A DNA stretch of 64,000 bases from Symbiodinium natans (taxonomy: Eukaryota > Sar > Dinophyceae > Suessiales > Symbiodiniaceae): positions 502,512-566,511 of the forward strand of contig CAJNDS010002214.1 of assembly GCA_905221605.1 (NCBI GenBank). Direction: 5' to 3'. Positions 61,406 to 64,000 of this stretch are shown here, one piece after another (position 1 is the stretch's first letter; each line of letters opens with the position of its first letter). Both the position numbers and the translations under genes were made by a program. The notes beneath the pieces are model-generated. The model was not told the DNA's origin and ran no database searches. It saw only the letters and a program-made list of their open reading frames with translations.

Positions 61406-61550
61406 GATGATTTGATGATTTGATGATTTGATGATTTTATGATTTGATGATTTCATGATTTCATGGTTTGATGATTTGATGGTTTGATGGTTTGACGGTT
61501 TGATGGTTTCATGATGATGGTGATGATGATGATGATGGTGATGATGATAT
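61335..61550. repeat. (GAT)n and GATTTGAT simple repeat
   Basis: GATGATGATG grading into TTTGATGATTTGATGG and back to GATGAT. Confidence 0.9.
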
Positions 61551-63225
61551 CTGCAGGGCTTAACAGCTTAACAGAAAGACTTATGTGGCAGCTATTTTCC
61601 GTTGAAGTCCTTCGTGGACCCCACCACCACCACCCCCCCCCCCTCCCCCGCTCCAACACGCACCCCCACCCTTAATAAAACAACAACGATTACCACTATG
61701 GCTGTTGCTCTTATTGTTGCTGTTGGTGTTCCTCTTCGATTACTTTTCTACTGCTCTTATTCTCATTTTTCTTACCCTCAGTACTTCGATTCCAGTCTTA
61801 GTATGCGTAATGTGCTTACTACTACTATAAATGTTAGACTATTGCAATTACTACGCTTCTGATTGCTTGTCTGATTCCTTTTCTTACCGTGTAGGCGTGT
61901 CTCGGTTCTACTATCTACATGAAAAACCATTGTCTTGGTACGCCATGTGGGGCGTGATCGAGCCCCTCCCAAGGTTCGGTCACCGTTGGCCCAAACTGCG
62001 GAAACCCTAAACCCCCGAAACTATGTTGTACCTTGATACCGTTGAGTGCGATCAGGCAGGAATCCCGGTGGCATCCACGCAGACGAGAGTTCAACTACCG
62101 ACGACTGCGAAGGCGATCGGCAGCGGCGTCATGCACACTAGGGACGACATATTTGCGATGCAAGCTGCCCTGAAATCCCTTCATGTAGTTTTGCTCTGCT
62201 CGCTCCTGAATCTTGAGAAGCTTGTAGTGCCAGACAATGGACGGCCCTGTCGGATAACATTGATGCTGTGGGGTTCACAATGCCGGGCAGTCCGGTCTGG
62301 GTCCTGGGCGGCCTATAGGCCATAGGGGTCGCGAGGTCGAAACTGGACCTCAAGAACATTCTGCATGCCACGCAGACAGCTCGTAGTCAGAAAGGTCTCA
62401 AGAAGGTCCAGAACAGGGCGAGACCATGGTAACGGGTCCACAGGAAATCCCCAATCTCCAAAAAAATCGGTGCATACTTTTTGCCATAGTGGAGCTTAGT
62501 GGAGACTGACAATGGGCTTCTGAAGCTCGACCGACACGTCTGCTTTGCGTGCTGCCAGCATGCCTCGAATGGGGGTGGTTGGCACCTATACCCACTTCCC
62601 TGTCAGACCTCGACGCCGCCACCGCCGTGCACTGAGTCAGTTCGTTCGTTCATCGTGCTCAGTGCTCAATGTGTTGCGTTGGCTCAGTCGTCATTTATTC
62701 GGACTGAGCATGTGTGGGGCTGCTACGTAGTGCAGCTGGAGACATTCCGAAGACTTGAGAAGCCCAGGTTATGCAAAGGTGCCTGCAGGTGACAGTGTCA
62801 GTTATCGTGAGATATTGTGAGGTCTGACGTGCCCTTCTCCAAGCTTATCATTGTCGCTTGGCCAGTTAAACCATTGTGGGGTCAGGATGGAAGCACCGCT
62901 GTAGACGCCTACCTTCAAGAAGATACAGTGGGAAGTTGTCGATCCACTACCTCAAAGCTTCTGATTTCAACCTCCAAGTAGCAAGCGCATGACGCCCGAT
63001 GTTTCAATCAGGCATCGAGGAGCCTTGATGCGAGTTGGCAACACAGTTTATGCACGCCTTGGGAGAAGCGCGATGCTCCTGCAGTTTCAAAAAGCATCGG
63101 CCCGAAACCAGGGAGTAGCCCTCTCACAGTGACAGAGTACCTAAGCTCATACGGTCGCAGGTCGTCGTTCGAGCGAAACACATGCCCTGGCAAGCGCCGC
63201 AAGAGCACTGCCGTTACGCCTTCTT
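61551..63225. other. Unassigned sequence
   Basis: Only the weak exon candidate at 62055 and a short CCCTAAACCCCC remnant (62003-62017) were noticed. Confidence 0.4.
62055..62140 (+). CDS. Possible exon
   Basis: The frame LYLDTVECDQAGIPVASTQT then RVQLPTTAKAIGSG is open from 62023. LYLDTVECD recalls CYLDTECD at 54888, but the only nearby acceptor (GTTGAG|TGC) would cut that motif off. Confidence 0.25.
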
Positions 63226-63230
63226 AGTAG

Positions 63231-63336
63231 GGAATGAGGGAATTGGGGCCCTACATATACCCTTTGAGGGATGAAATAGGGTGCCTCAACATGTACCCTT
63301 TAAGGGGTCATAATTGGGTACCTCCTTCCCTCATTC
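63231..63336. mobile_element. MITE-like element, family M10, complete copy
   Basis: Left end AGGGAATGAGGGAATTGGGG, right end inverted GAATGAGGGAAGGAGGTACC; three ACCCTTT-type inner blocks. Confidence 0.75.
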
Positions 63337-63355
63337 AGCCAGCTTTAGCTTTGAG

Positions 63356-63416
63356 AGCCCCGCCTGCAAGGATGCCATGAGCGCTGCTGCAGAGGCTGCG
63401 GCCACTATGCTCAAGG
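63356..63416 (+). CDS. Ala-rich exon of the C-terminal domain
   Basis: Acceptor CTTTGAG, phase 0; peptide SPACKDAMSAAAEAAATMLK; end in phase 1 at AAGG|GTGGCC. Together with 63596 it restores a Gly codon (G+GC). An inverted-repeat element lies inside the intron between them. Confidence 0.55.
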
Positions 63417-63452
63417 GTGGCCACTCGGACCTTAGTTCTGGCTGGTTCTTAG

Positions 63453-63515
63453 AAGGGAATGAGGGGAAGAGGTGCCCTATAGAATCCCCTACAGGGTACA
63501 TGATTCCCTCACCCC
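63453..63515. mobile_element. MITE-like element, family M10, short copy inside an intron
   Basis: AGGGAATGAGGGGAAGAGGT to TTCCCTCACCCCCT, about 63 bp, within the 63417-63595 intron. Confidence 0.6.
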
Positions 63516-63595
63516 CTACTCCAGGGAGTCTTAGGTGCAGCTGTTTTTGTGACACATCCTGACACGTGCAAGTTCGACCCCCAATTCTGCCACAG

Positions 63596-63645
63596 GCAAC
63601 AGCACTGTGAAGACTGCCATGGGCCAGGCCAGAAGGAACGGGTTT
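63596..63645 (+). CDS. Exon of the C-terminal domain
   Basis: Acceptor CCAATTCTGCCACAG followed by GC + AAC AGC ACT GTG. The peptide NSTVKTAMGQARRNG joins to the previous exon as MLK-G-NSTVKTAMGQ. The frame is open to about 63745; the donor was not fixed and no stop codon can be claimed. Confidence 0.5.
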
Positions 63646-63927
63646 TCAGGGAGAGGGCAGCGGTGCAAAGTCCACCGCAGGCCATTGGGGTTCGGATTAG
63701 TTGGCAAGGCTGCAGCACGCCGTAGCATGTGGAACGCGAGGAGCAGCTACTAGTACTGCCAACAACTAAAGATACCTAAAGATACCTAAAGTTTAAAGTA
63801 GCTAAGGCATGAGCACCTGACCTCATAAAGAGCAGCCAATGCATCGGTGACAGGCTCAGAAAGATTGACAAGAGATCCTGCATGCAATGCCCCAGGATGG
63901 AAGCAAAAGCTTGTGAGTAACAGAACA

Positions 63928-64000
63928 TTAGGGTTTAGGGTGGAGGGTTTAGGGTTTAGGGTTTAGGGTTAAGGTTTAGGGTTTAGGGTTTAGGGTTTAG
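63928..64000. repeat. TTTAGGG array at the window edge
   Basis: Continues to the last base; like the others it is probably interstitial, but a true end cannot be excluded from the window alone. Confidence 0.9.

Larger units (their letters stand above)
418..63645 (+). other. Overview: giant multi-exon gene (or head-to-tail genes) for a CUB-like / Thr-linker / Cys-rich secreted protein, both ends missing
   Basis: About fifty short coding islands, all on the + strand, carry recurring motifs: CVMD..GC (CUB start), VNG, VPQG.ITW, GW.[IL]CL, TTTTTTTE linkers, CP..C...E..C, and CV....CPCG.NA..C. The islands occur in a sensible domain order and are separated by introns rich in TTTAGGG arrays and inverted-repeat elements. 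CUB domains and small Cys-rich modules are typical of extracellular adhesion or cell-surface proteins; that role is inferred. A C-type Cys-rich exon at 31637 lies between CUB domains, linking the two module types into one architecture. No start codon context, signal peptide, membrane segment or stop exon could be fixed, so one gene versus several tandem genes is undecided. Confidence 0.7.

Noticed and set aside
63928..64000. True chromosome end at the right edge
   Set aside because: Same size and variant pattern as the interstitial arrays, and it stops only because the window stops.
1..64000. tRNA, rRNA or snRNA genes
   Set aside because: None recognised by eye on either strand; a covariance-model search would be needed to exclude small ones.

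Overview
This window looks like nuclear DNA of a dinoflagellate or a close alveolate relative. More than fifty blocks of the 7-bp repeat TTTAGGG/CCCTAAA (the plant/alveolate-type telomere unit) are scattered through it on both strands. There are no long conventional genes, only many very short coding islands. These islands share secreted-protein motifs (CUB-like folds, poly-Thr linkers, Cys-rich CPCG units). The acceptors are mostly AG, often AG followed by G, and at least one GC-AG intron looks necessary. The dinoflagellate assignment is inference. One 100-N scaffold gap lies at 22023-22122.

All recognisable host coding islands are on the + strand. They fit one giant, intron-rich gene (or a head-to-tail set of related genes) for a modular extracellular protein. 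The left part (about 0.4-38.6 kb) encodes about eight or more CUB-like domains, each split over two to five exons of about 30-150 nt. The order is start exon (C.MD..GC..S), middle exon (..PL.V..F.TE..D), VNG exon, VPQG.ITW exon and GW.[IL]C exon, then a poly-Thr linker. Two domains (26.3-27.4 kb and 28.8-30.1 kb) can be followed from start to linker with compatible reading-frame phases.

The right part (about 39.8-58.2 kb) encodes a second Cys-rich module split into A (CP..C...E..C), B (YD..G....) and C (CV....CPCG.NA..C) exons that recur in A-B-C order. It is followed by a Gly-Tyr-rich exon (58.9-59.2 kb) and several exons of a different, Ala-rich domain (60.7-63.7 kb). The gene start and stop were not found and probably lie outside the window.

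The introns hold almost everything else: homogeneous telomere-type arrays, microsatellites (including a large CA-rich block), degenerate minisatellites, and several families of short inverted-repeat elements resembling MITEs, many in two to five copies here. One degenerate LINE (40.70-44.73 kb; coiled-coil ORF1, partial EEP endonuclease, reverse transcriptase) lies between two Cys-rich exons and is bracketed by CCCTAAA repeats on both sides. In two introns the telomere-type array itself provides the AG acceptor. Exon borders were read by eye from splice signals, phase and internal homology; individual ends may be off by tens of bases.
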